Shown in pieces: positions 34,640 to 45,762 of a stretch of DNA of 64,000 nucleotides (position 1 is its first letter; the number at the start of each line of letters is the position of its first letter). The stretch lies in NCBI GenBank assembly GCA_965153455.1, contig OZ234501.1:2170001-2234000 (forward strand), in the 5' to 3' direction. The notes below the pieces were generated by a model. That model saw nothing but the letters and a program-made list of their open reading frames with translations, had not been told where the DNA came from and made no database searches. The DNA is from Sphagnum compactum (Eukaryota > Bryophyta > Sphagnopsida > Sphagnales). The translations under genes were made by a program, and so were the position numbers.

Positions 34640-36248
34640 ATGCCATTAGGGCCCACCACTACCAGCGAAGTGGGAGCAGAGATGGCAGCCACTAGCATGA
34701 GAGATTTAGGCTCGCAGAATTTGATGCTCTTGCGGAAGGAGACCAGCTGCCCGGCCGACTCGTTGGTGGGAGTTATGCTGGCTCCCTGCTCTAATATCGG
34801 CCTCCAAGGTAAAGCTCTCTTCTGATGGGAAGGTGCTGGAACAGACGAGTGCATTTTCAATTTAGGCCAATCTTAAAGATCAGTGCTAACTTTCTAGAGC
34901 ATTGGCAAGAAGCCACAGGAATGTGGTTGGGTTATACCAAAACAGTGGTTTCATTATATTGTAATGAAACCTCGAGCTTCTGTTGATATCCTGCCCATAA
35001 TCTACGAGGGTGCGATGGAACAGACGGAGTCCTGACCTGTGTGACTCACTTGTGCAATTTCTCGATCAGCCGGAGGCTTTGAAGATGCGGTGTTCGGGTC
35101 TGGTCAGAAGCGCCCCTTCTATTCGTCGTTTGAAGAGCCGCCTGGGGAAGAGGCAGGTGATGAGGATGGCGGCGACGACTGCCCTCACACTGTGGCGAAG
35201 AAGCGAAGGCTCACGTTTGACCAGGTGAGGTCGCTGGAGCAGAACTTCGAGCTCGAGAACAAACTGGAACCGGAGAGGAAAATGCAGCTTGCCAAGGAGT
35301 TAGGACTTCAGCCCCGGCAAGTTGCAGTTTGGTACCAAAACCGACGCGCACGCTGGAAAACTAAACAACTGGAGCGTGATTACGAGGTCTTGTCCTCGGA
35401 TTACAACAGATTGAAGGCCGAGTTTGAGGCCGTTGTCCAAGAGAAAGAAAAGCTGAAAAGCGAGGTGACTACTCCTACGGACGATGGATGTCTATCTCCC
35501 CACCTTTTTACCTTATAAGTTACAATTTCATGTGTTCTACCGGCGTACACTCCGAGCGTCATGAATGTAGTCAGTCGCCTGTGTTGATCGTACCCAGTGA
35601 AATTCAGTGGCTTTTTGTTTGTGTAAACAGGTTCAGCGGTTTTCAGGAAAGAATGAGTTGCTAGGGTGCGAAGCTGTGGAGGTCTCTTTATCCGAGAGCG
35701 AGATAACCACTCACATAAAGTCAGAGAGCGAGATAAACACTTCCCATGAACAATCGCTGGTCATGAATTCCGTGCCCATAAAGTCAGAGAGGATATCTGA
35801 AGATGATCAGCAGCTCGTTGAAATTACAGGTTCTCAATGGAGAGCTTCTTCCACGGTCGATAATATGTCCGCATCAATCCCGAAAGATCATCAGAAGGAG
35901 CTTTGCACAAGTTCAGAGAGCAACTCCAGCGAACTTCTCGAGACAGGCTCAAGTCCGCGTAGCACCATTGACAGTAACAAGCTTTCAGTGACGGCCGCAG
36001 ATCAGCAGGCCAACAATAATATCAACAACTGCCCACGCGAGGTCGCGCTGGCAGAGAGTTTCGTGGATCCGGTTTTGCTCCGCCCTGCCAACGATTTATG
36101 CGGGCCGCGCGCACTACTACCTCCACGAGAATACCAGCGCAGTGCGATCAAGCTGGAAGATGGCAACGAGCATGAAGACCACTCTTGCAACTACTTTTTG
36201 TCACAATTGGATGATAAAGGTTGCATTCCCTGGTGGGACTGGTCATAA
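34640..36248 (+). CDS. Class I homeodomain-leucine zipper (HD-Zip I) transcription factor, 393 aa, three exons
   Basis: Nuclear DNA-binding factor. HD-Zip I proteins dimerise through the zipper and bind CAATNATTG-type sites. Exons are 34640-34808, 35070-35464 and 35631-36248. The joined frame is open and ends in TAA. Introns (261 and 166 bp) are GT-AG: AAG|GTAAAG...TCAG|CC and GAG|GTGACT...ACAG|GT. The start is the first ATG after an in-frame TGA at 34622-34624. Residues 58-80 include [10 protein letters not shown]. An acidic run follows (83-93). The homeodomain (about 98-157) starts [17 protein letters not shown] and has LEPERK and [15 protein letters not shown]. The zipper heptads are L157, L164, L171, V178, L185, F192 and L199. 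The second intron falls after residue 188, inside the zipper, and splicing keeps the register, which strongly supports the model. The C-terminus is Ser/Glu-rich and ends PWWDWS, an aromatic/acidic activation-type tail. Oddities are Y145 where most homeodomains have F (WFQN), and three I-K-x-E motifs at K218, K239 and K362. The exact subclade is not determined. Confidence 0.93.
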
Positions 36249-39129
36249 GACCTTTTTTTTCTGATTGCAGCTACGCGATCGCAAATCCGCTTCTCTATTC
36301 TTAACCCAGTTAATGCGTCACTCATCATTCATGCCAGACATAATTCTTAGTGGACCTGAGTGCTCAGCTTCAAGACTTTCCTGAATAGGTGCAACCTTCC
36401 GAAGAGGGGAAAAAAGAGAGCACATTCGTTTTGGTGCCCTCATTTTGAATGATGCCAGATCTGGAGTGATCTACAGCACCAGTTGATAAATTGCAGGCTT
36501 TTGAAGCAGGCTCAACCAGAGAGAAACTAGAAAAAGAAATTAGATTGTTAGCTTGCTGTCATCTTGCTGCTGCCAGTGGTTTTGAATTCCAGATTGGGAC
36601 TACAAAATTATGCAGCATCATTCATTTACTTTTGAAGGTCATAGATTTGAATAGCGTTGTGTAGTATCATGCAATATATGTTGGAGGGTTGACATTCATA
36701 TGTCTTGGAATAATCTGACAAGACAACCCAACTCAAAAATATTAGGAGGTCATGAGTATCACCACCTCAATGACCATCCAGCTGACTGCCTGCCCCTCTA
36801 TAGTACCCACCTGGTTCACTTGTTGCCGATTTCACAATGATTCATATATGTGGATATACAAGTGAAATCCAGATTCGAGGTCCAGGTTTGAGGTTCATTT
36901 ATTAATTGGCATCTGAAGAACGGTTGTTCTGGAATAGTTTCTTTCCCAGTTGAAACTCTCTGCTAATTCAGCGCAGCAGCTAGTTGTTGGACAATCTTAT
37001 GCCAATTTTATCTCTCTTCAGTGCACTTTGTATTTTTCCTTCTCACTTTGAGATTAGATAGCCTAAGTTGATCAACCATTATAGCACATTCTTCAAATTC
37101 TATCTTGCTTCAATCTTATACTGTTTGCAGAGACTCTGTGAAGGAGCAGATGTTTAGAAATGACACCTCCACATGGTTTGTCCCAAACAGGGGTTCCCTA
37201 ATAGGACATGCCAAAACCTTTTCAGAGTGCGTACAGTAGACTGAGTGACACTCAAAATGGGACCAAAAAGCAAGAACTGGCCATTACAACACTCTTTCTC
37301 TAAGATCCTCACTGCACAGCTAGCAACTGTCATCAAATGGAGACACACTCACTGCTTGGCAATTACTTTGTGTGAAGGAAGTATGGTTCTTTTTGGCAGT
37401 ATCTAAATCCTGCCGAAAAGAACCATGTGGCTTATGGAGTCCATCAGAGGACAGCAAAGGCCATTAGTAGGGCAAGTGCTTGCTTGCAAGACAGAGTTTG
37501 GGGATGAGGAAGGACTCCCCTACAGATCATTTACGACTAAAATATTTAGGTGCCAATTATCTTAGACATAACTTGCAGGTTGACTCTACTGAATTTCTTC
37601 ATTGTTTCCTTTTTGGAAGAGACGGGATTTGAAATGTAGCACATCTCTTCCCAACATGACTCCCTTTGCCCGCTCATTCTTGTGCACTGTTAACTTGATA
37701 CCCAAAAGCTTTCAAAAGCTTTCCTTCTGGGGCCTTGTGGGAGTGAGATGTCTGAGTAGCTGATGGTGATGAAACCAGGGGACAACTAGAGTACAATTTT
37801 CGACACATTCGAATTGAGGTGTAAGTTGCTGCTGAGCTTCAAATTTCCACGTCCCAGCCCACATATCACCTCCCCCAGCTTCTCCTGAAGTTCCTACTAT
37901 GCATCTTGTGCCAGGCCGGTTTGCTTCATCTTAGCACCCCTAACATACACATTAGAATATACTCTGAGTTCCTGGACACTATACATTTTGAAGTAACATG
38001 ATCAGCACAGCAAGAGACCTTTGCAATATTTGGAATACATTAGTACAGACTATGGAACTGATGAAGATAATTTTCATGTGATAGGGGTGGGTGAACAGCC
38101 ACCAAGAATCATTTGATTGGGTCGATCATCCAAAAAAGATCAGCTCACATTCCACTTGATTATATTATATAATGTTTACTCAAACATAAGTTCATGGACA
38201 AAAATGAAAATTTTGATATTAAAATTTTCAATATCCATGTTTTTGGGCCATGCTGCCCTTTTTTCAAATAGCTTCCAAATGAATGATGTTCCACATGTCA
38301 TTCCCTTGTACACTTACCTATTGTATGTCATATCCAGTTTTTTTCCCTTCGTTGTTGCACTCGACTAACTAGAGCTTTTAAAGTTTTGCGTCAATTGTAA
38401 TTTTTTTAGCAAGACCTTCACTTTGCAACCTAATAAAACAATATTTTTCTCATAAAGATAATGGGACAAGTCTAACAAGTATCTATTCTTACCTCATACG
38501 TTTAATTTTCATAAGCGGTGATAGCATCACACCTAGTATTATCTTGGTGGCAAGTCAATGGCAAAGAAATCATTTTAAACATTATATGATATCGATAAAC
38601 ATAAAAAATAAATGCGGCATCCCTATTGGCAATTGGTAGCACATCCGTGGTAACTGAATGTTTAGCTAACAGCCAATTTTGCTCAAAATGTAGATTTTAT
38701 TGGAAAGTTTGGTGTTAACTTAAAACATTCAAAACAACCCTACAACTTGGTGATAACATAACACCATGTACCAATTCTCACCTCTTTTTCACCTTTCTCC
38801 TTCATTACACCCACCACTTCAACTTTGTATCACTCTTGCATGACCTACCATCAAATTTTATGGGCATAAAAATTATAATTAAACCATCCAACTTTGAATT
38901 TGGCCCACTTCAAGAGCATACATTCCAATTGAAGCATAAAAAGACAATTTAACAATCTATTGAAATTGTTAAACTAAACACCATAGAATGTGTCTAACAT
39001 CAAATAACTACAATCCAATCGAAGCATTAAAAACAAATGGCTCATAGATTTGCTTCTAGTTATAAAGTAACACATTTACAATGCACCAGCCCAGCATGTG
39101 CACCACTTGCCTCAACTTTTACATAATTT
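36249..39129. other. 3' flank of the HD-Zip gene, then spacer
   Basis: The first few hundred bases are probably 3' UTR, but I could not pick a convincing poly(A) signal. After that the sequence has balanced composition to about 38050 and becomes AT-rich beyond. No second gene is supported. Open frames are short and overlap on both strands. Confidence 0.45.
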
Positions 39130-40680
39130 TCATCATTTTGTTTTTAGCCATAATTATTTCATTCATGTTTATTTTGGTCCTAAGTAATTTTTACATCATT
39201 GGTTTTGTCACAAAATATTTATTCATTAATTAATTTAGCCATATTGATTTTATTAATTGTTAGTTCAGTCAAATTTATTTACTCATGATTAGTTTAACCA
39301 TTTCTAGTTTAGCCATGTTTAATTTTGCCATAAATATTTTAACCATTTTGATTTTAGCCATAATTATTTCATTCATGTTTAATTTAGTCATATTAATTTT
39401 ATTAATGGTTAGTTTAGCCAAATTTATTTACTCATGATTAGTTTAACCATTTCTAGTTTAGCCATGTTTAATTTTGCCATAAATATTTTAACATTTTGAT
39501 TAGCCATAATTATTTCATTCATGTTTATTTTAGCCATAATTAAGTTTTACATAATTGGTTTTGCCATAAAATATTTACTCATTAGTTAGTTTAACCATAT
39601 TAATTTTATTAATGGTTAGTTTAGCCAAATTTATTATTCATGGTTAGTTTAACCATTTCTAATTTAGCCAAGGTTAATTTTGTCATAATTATTTCATTCA
39701 CGTTTATTTTAACCATAATTAAGTTTTGCATAGTTGGTTTCGCCATAAAATATTTATTCATTAATTAGTTTAGCCATATTAACTTTATTAGTGGTTAATT
39801 TAGCCAAATTTATTTACTCATAGTTAGTTTAAACATTTCTAGTTTAGCCATGGTTAGTTTTTGCAATAATTATTTTAAACACTTTTACTTTAACCATAAT
39901 TATTTCACTCATGTTTATTTTAACCAAATTCATGGTTAGTAGTTTAACCATGGTTTGTTTTGCTATAATTATTTTAACCATTTTGATTTTAGCCATAATT
40001 ACTTCATTCATGTTTATTTTAACCAAAATTAATTTTTGCATAATTGGTTTTGCCCTAAAATATATATTCATAAGTTAATGTAGCCATATTAATTTTATTA
40101 GTAATTAGTTTAACCAAATTTATTTATTCATAGTTAATTTAACCATTGCTAGTTTAGCCATGGTTAATTTTAACCATTTTGATTCTAGCCATAATTATTT
40201 CATTCATTTTTATTTTTAGCCATAATCAATTTATGCATAGTTGGTTTAAACATAAAATATTTATTCATTGGTTAGTTTAGCCATATTAACTTTATTCATG
40301 GTTGGTTTAACCATAAATTATTTATTCTTTAATTAGTTTGGCCATATTTATTTTACTCATGGTTAATTCAATAATTTTTAGTCTAGTCATAAAATACTTA
40401 TTCATTGGTTAATTTGGCCATATTTATTTTACTCATGGTTAATTCAATCATTTTTTGTCTAGTCATAAAATACTTATTCATTGGTTAGTTTGGCCATATT
40501 TACTTTACTTATGGTTAGTTTAACCATATTTATTCATTGGTTAACTTAACCTTATTTACTTTATTCATGGTTAGTTTCACCATATTTATTTAGATATGGT
40601 TAATTGAACCATAATTAATTTAGTCATGGTTATTTTTCCATAATTAATTTATCTTGGGTTAAATTAGCCACCTATTTAAC
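39130..40680. repeat. Degenerate satellite-like array of TAGTTTAGCCAT-type units
   Basis: About 1.55 kb is built from variants of 12-16 bp words such as GTTAGTTTAGCCATATTTA and TTTTAACCATTTTGATTTTAG. A higher-order unit marked by CATAATTATTTCATTCATGT recurs near 39150, 39358, 39503, 39680, 39893, 39993 and 40190 (spacings about 208, 145, 177, 213, 100 and 197 bp). The order is scrambled, as in an old array shaped by unequal exchange. A 75-codon minus-strand frame here (repeating MAKIKMVKIIIAK-like text) is a by-product of the repeat. Confidence 0.85.
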
Positions 40681-41640
40681 TTATGTAATGTAAATATGTG
40701 GGTAAATAACCTAAATACAATTAGCTCATATGTAGGTGTATTTATTTATACATAGCCTACTTATACTCCACCTATTTACCTATATTGTAGCCTATAGGTA
40801 ACCTAATTATATTGGCTAAGGTAGGTCATTTATATACCTATGATAAATTATTAGTTGGTTAAGTAGTTATTTACCTGAAATGCATTAATGAATGTGTAAT
40901 TAAATAGTTAAATATTAATTATTACAAATACATTGTTAATAATATATAATGAATTAGGTCAAATTTGTAAGGATTAATTGTAATTTGGTTGTAATTATCA
41001 ATCAACAATACAATACATTATAACTATCTCCATATTTTATATAATTCAAGGATTTATAATATGGTTGTAATTATTAATTATAACTAAATAATTAAACATT
41101 AACTATTACTAATTTTCATTTTAACTTAATTAACATACATATTTACTCACCTCTTTATTTTTTTATTTACTTAATTTATGTATCTTACATTGTTATTGAA
41201 GAATAATGTTGTATGAACTAAAAGGCTATAATGTTGTGTGGACATGAAAATGTTTTTCCTTCCTAAAAGTTTGTCCCATATTGTTTGTCATCCTTTCCAA
41301 AATAAATGCACCATAAGCATCCTAGACATAAGAAATATTTTAAAAAGGAAGGCCACTTGGGATGAGCCAATTGAAAAAGCTCAATCCTAAAAGCCAAATT
41401 CAGAATGAAATAAGATTTTCCTACCTAGGTCATCTAGGTGTAGGCTTAATATAGGTGGTGTACATTTAAACCTAGTAAAGGTCATAGCTTAGGTTGCCTT
41501 AGCCTACTTTAAACTTCTATACCTAGTTGCTAGTTATAGGCTCTTACACGTAGGCCTAGGAATTTCGGTTGTAGGTTCCTAGACATAGGGACCTTAGGAG
41601 TAGGTATTTAATTTTAGATCTAACCTAGGCTATTAAGGTT
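40681..41640. other. Low-complexity CCTAGG/TAGGT-rich stretch
   Basis: It continues the word-repetitive character of the satellite. Words like CCTATAGGTAACCTA and AGGTCATCTAGGTGTAGGC recur without a fixed period, with an AT-rich middle (40860-41200). No gene is seen. Confidence 0.5.
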
Positions 41641-41644
41641 CTAT

Positions 41645-41870
41645 CCATGTGGCATAGCCTAGATGACCAATGTTTAAATGCCATGTGGCAAAACCTAATG
41701 GTCAATGTTTAATGCCACATGGCATAGCCTAGATGACCAATGTTTAAATGCCATGTGGCATAGCCTACATGGCCAATGTTTAAATGCCACGTGGCATAAC
41801 TTAGGTGGCCAATGTTTAGAGGCCATGTGGCTTAACTTGGGTGGCATTATTTGAATGCCACATGGCATTT
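41645..41870. repeat. 36-bp tandem array, 7 units
   Basis: Units start at 41645, 41681, 41715, 41751, 41787, 41823 and 41858. Each begins with CCATGTGGCATAGCCTAGAT or a variant and ends CCAATGTTTAAATG. The leading box alternates CCATGTGG, CCACATGG and CCACGTGG. Because 36 is a multiple of three, a 12-residue-repeat frame stays open on the minus strand without implying a gene. Confidence 0.9.
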
Positions 41871-42209
41871 GCCTAATCAAAATGGTGTTTGACCAATCAA
41901 AAAATCATTTGACTATTATATTGACTAGTCAAAAGTACCAGTTGAAATGACTAGTCAAAAATGCCAACTTAGGCTTGGTCAAAAAGTACATGGCCCAGTC
42001 ACAATGGATAGGTTCAAAATGACTTGTCCAAAATGATTAGAAGGTTTTTTTTACGCCTGTTCAAAATGGGTCTTTTTTTACCAAAATTTCTAATAAAAAA
42101 TAGGAATTCTAGAATGAACCAATCACATGATCAACCCATCTTGCATATTTAAACTACAACAAAGAAAATAGGTCCACACACTTGTAACATAATTTTTTAC
42201 TAGCATTGC
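41871..42209. other. Word-repetitive stretch rich in ACTAGTCAAAA
   Basis: Variants of GACTAGTCAAAA, GACCAATCAAAA and GGTCAAAA recur irregularly from about 41875 to 42040. No gene is supported. Confidence 0.5.
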
Positions 42210-42690
42210 TTAAGTAAGGGCTTCCCCACCTTGTCCATATTTTGAAAGCATCCTTTGGTTCCTTTGAGCAGCACACATACTTCTTGCCTTGACGATTGTC
42301 TTCTCATTCATCCAATACTCGACAAGCCTCTCCCATTGATTAGGTTCCATGCCAACTAGATAAATATTCTCTAATTTTTTTTGTACAAATAAGTACTTAA
42401 CCAAGTGTTTTCCTTTCAAAAAATGATGAACATTATCTTCAAATCCTTGAACATATAGTAGATTATGCAAATACTCATATTGAACATCCATTCAAGCACA
42501 AAGGTCCACCATTTCTACAAGGTTATGATCCCTAACATGCATAATGGACACATCAAACACATGTTATTGACTTTAATGTGTCATCCCAATTAATTTTCCC
42601 TTTGCATGCCCCATCAATCTTCCCTTTTACATTTATTTCAACCTTGTGGGGATGCAATCCTTTACCCACGCGCTCTTCTACTTCCAAATT
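42210..42690 (-). pseudogene. Plant transposase-like relic (Ptta/En/Spm type)
   Basis: On the minus strand the last 93 codons read YEYLHNLLYVQGFEDNVHHF, GKHLVKYLFVQKKLENIYL, EPNQWERLVEYWMNEK and KARSMCAAQRNQRMLSKYGQ, then stop. Upstream, past a stop and a frameshift near 42560, are IMHVRDHNLVEMVDL and, in another frame, HPHKVEINVKGKIDGACKGK and INWDDTLKS. The QWERLVEYW...K...R...NQR...G layout resembles the plant transposase family (Ptta/En/Spm) domain found in CACTA-type elements (W-x2-LV-x2-W followed by basic N/R-rich residues and a glycine-rich end). No CACTA terminus or complete transposase is present. The identification rests on motif layout only. Confidence 0.4.
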
Positions 42691-43940
42691 AATTGTTTAT
42701 TTTCCTACTTGCTTTTGAGCCTAATTTCTAACTTTAAAAATTGAGTTGGGTTTGATGGTCTTGGCATGGTGTTTGAGGTTGCCATTGGTTGCACCAATGG
42801 ACCTTGAAACCTTATTGTTCTTCCTAGGATTGTGTTAAACAGTTACTGGAGTGGGGTTTGAAATGTTAAAACTACATGTATGATAGGTGTTGGCAAGATA
42901 GGAAGGCCTTGCAAGTAAGTGCATTCAAAATTTGGCATACTAAAATTAAGGTAGGACCAAATGTTTGTGCTACTGGGACACCCATTGGGAATGTGGCTTA
43001 CGGCATGTTTTTGGGACACCTTGCAATAATAACAAGTCAACATTGGAAATCCATGAAACCTTAGAGTGATCAAAGAAAAAACACATGGAAATACATTAGA
43101 TTTGGGCTTTAAAGAATTAATGATATGGTAGATGGGTCAAAGCAAAATAAAGTATACCAAAAAAAGTGGATGTCTCCACTTTAACCCTGCACCTCTCATA
43201 TAACTACCATAAAGTAATATCAAATTAAGTGAAAGTATGTGTCAAATAGCATTAGTTGGCTCTATTAAGTTTATAAGAATCTAATTCTAAGAAAATTAAA
43301 AGAAAATGAATTTTTGAAATAAACAAAAAGTATATTTACAACCAACTAAAAAATATGTGTTCAAACCTACTTTTTGCTTAGAAAAATTAATGAAATTGAT
43401 ATATAATAAGTTAGGAAATGAAGATCAACATATGTTTTAACAAGTCTTAAAAAAATAAATTATTTCCTTTTTGTAAAAACCTAGACACTTACTTGAAACC
43501 AAAAACCCACAATGAAAAAGTAGACGTCAAAAGCTACTTGTATTTTGAAAAACCTACTTTTATAGTTTGAAATATGAAAATCAATGCACATTAGGGTAAA
43601 CATATATCATATTTAGTCATTGAAATGAAAACATTCAATGTTCCACAATTTTATAATGATTTTTGTTACTATTTTAAATCTACTTGTTGCAATTTTGACA
43701 AGGTAATCAAGTTGTTCACTTTATCTTGCTTACACCCAAATAGTTCAGCATAGGTTGCTGCCCACTTCCTAAAATCAAATGGGTTGATAACCCAATACAT
43801 CTACACCGTACATTATAGCTTACCACTTTTGCTTAATGGTTGAACATGGGTATGCTCAAACAAAACAACCAATTATCAAAAGAACAAAATATTCAATTAA
43901 TCTACATACAAGTTCAAATGCATATACACAACCCATTAAT
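42691..43940. other. AT-rich spacer
   Basis: Part of the 5' side (42691-42830) could extend the transposase relic but I cannot follow a frame. Short overlapping frames at 42843-43073 occur on both strands and have no domain. Confidence 0.4.
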
Positions 43941-44232
43941 GATGTTCCAAAAGCTACAAACCCCAATGAGGCTCAATTGGGTATTCCCAAGCTCAAATTA
44001 TGCATATACATACACATTATTAGTGATGTTCCAAGAGCTATAAACCCCAAACATGTTCAATTTGGTACTTCGAAGCTCAAATGCATATACACATATGCCA
44101 TTAGTGATGTTCCAAGAACTATAGACCCCAAACATGTTCAATTGGGTACTCCCAAGCTCAAATGCATATACACATACACCATTAATGATGTTCCAAGAAC
44201 TATAGACCCCAAACATGTTCAATTGGGTCCCA
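43941..44232 (+). repeat. 81/84-bp tandem array, about 3.6 units
   Basis: GATGTTCCAARARCTAYARA starts at 43941, 44025, 44106 and 44187 (periods 84, 81 and 81). Each unit continues with CCCCAAACATGTTCAATTGG and CAAGCTCAAATGCATATACA. All periods are multiples of three, so frames stay open on both strands (153 codons on + from 43836, with a 27-residue repeat DVPRTIDPKHVQLG). That is most simply a by-product, though a repetitive peptide cannot be excluded. Confidence 0.88.
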
Positions 44233-44297
44233 AGCATAAAAGCACACTAAGGTGTATTTTAAAATGGTATCTGGTAGTCCAAAAAAACAATCCATAA

Positions 44298-45762
44298 TTC
44301 AAAAAGTGAATTGAGCAACAAAGATTAATCATTGGATGCTTTTATGTTAAAATTTGTCTTGACCATCAATTCTTGTCATGCAAGTTTAGAAGGTGGGATT
44401 TTTGAATTTCAATCATCTTTCACATAAAGGTTAACATTTAAAGCTTGAAAGATGTGTGTGACAGGTAATGATTGGTTTTGCTTTGTTGGAACAAGATTGG
44501 AGTTAGCTTGAATGATTGTTTCTACATATGATTTTTATAAAACTCCGAATTTGTCATGATGGCACAACCTTCATGATTTAGTGGTAATGGTAAATCTAGT
44601 TATTTATGGAAGGTAAAAATAGAAAATGACCTTTCTAGTTCAAGAGCTCACAATAGAATTGTTGGTATGGTTGCGCCTTTGTATGCAAGTATTCCAAAAT
44701 TAGGCAATGGTGGTTCTATTTCTTGTAAGGAGTTTGTTGAATGATATGGCCTTTGTGTAGAAGGCTTAAATCCAAAATGTATTAAACTACCGAGAGATTA
44801 GATAATGGAGGAAATCCATAAGTACTTCAGACCTATTCAAAACAAGAATCCATGGGTACAATTGTGTGTTTGGGCAAAAGCATGGTTAGGTGATTCAAAG
44901 TGACATTTGAGAATCCATAATCTAATATTAACAAAAACAAATTACAGTTTTAACAATTATCAAACCATAAATCCTATAATTATCCCCTGTGATTTTAATC
45001 ATAAATATTAATAAGCAAACATATGAATATCCCTAAACATATGATTGATAAAAAAAATGCAAAAAATTAAAAAATTTAATGTGAAATGGATTCTCAAGGA
45101 TAAAATTTACAACAATCACATCATTTAAAATTTTTAAAAATCATATAGAGAGAGAGAAAAAAAAAAGTTTCAATGCACTTCATTAATAAATTCTTCATTT
45201 GATGGTTTCTTTTTCTTTTTCTTTTTGAATTTTGACACTACTTTGACATTTTTTTTAATCTGCATTTTTCATTTTTTCTACGTGATAAACGTAGTGTTGT
45301 CATTTCAATAGTCCATTACAAACTTCCATAATCTTTTTAGAATTCATCCAAAAAATTTATGATAATTTCCATTAAAGTATATAACAACATGAAAAATTCA
45401 AAAATTGACAATATTAATTTTGAATATGGCTTTAAATTTTACGTTTCTATGTAAACTTGAAAAAATTACAAGTGTGACAATCCATATTGTCCACCTATTC
45501 ATGTATTCACCCATTTAACAAGGATCATGAATTGATTGCAAAAGTGAAAGGCTTGTGGATGGTTTATTCATCAAAAGCCTTGCATTCCTACTTTGAGGAT
45601 AATTTCTTTGGGCATGGCCAAAAGGGTTGTAATGGAGTTGAAAGTGAGGAAGATGGACTAGGGTATGTATGTTGAATTGACAAACCAAGGGCAACATTAG
45701 CAAAAGGGTTCTATAATAAAGTTGTAGAGTGATGACGATGAAAACAACTAGAAACAATAATT
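44298..45762. other. AT-rich spacer
   Basis: No supported gene or RNA. A short (AGAG)n run lies near 45146-45160 and pyrimidine-rich tracts near 45208-45222. Confidence 0.45.

Noticed and set aside
39844-40071. 75-codon minus-strand frame with repeating MAKIKMVKIII-like text
   Set aside because: A direct consequence of the TAGTTTAGCCAT satellite.
41645-41870. Short regular repeats considered as a CRISPR array
   Set aside because: Units are contiguous with no unique spacers, and the setting is a plant nuclear genome.
41695-41880. 61-codon minus-strand frame with a 12-residue repeat
   Set aside because: The 36-bp period keeps any stop-free frame open. There is no independent evidence for coding.
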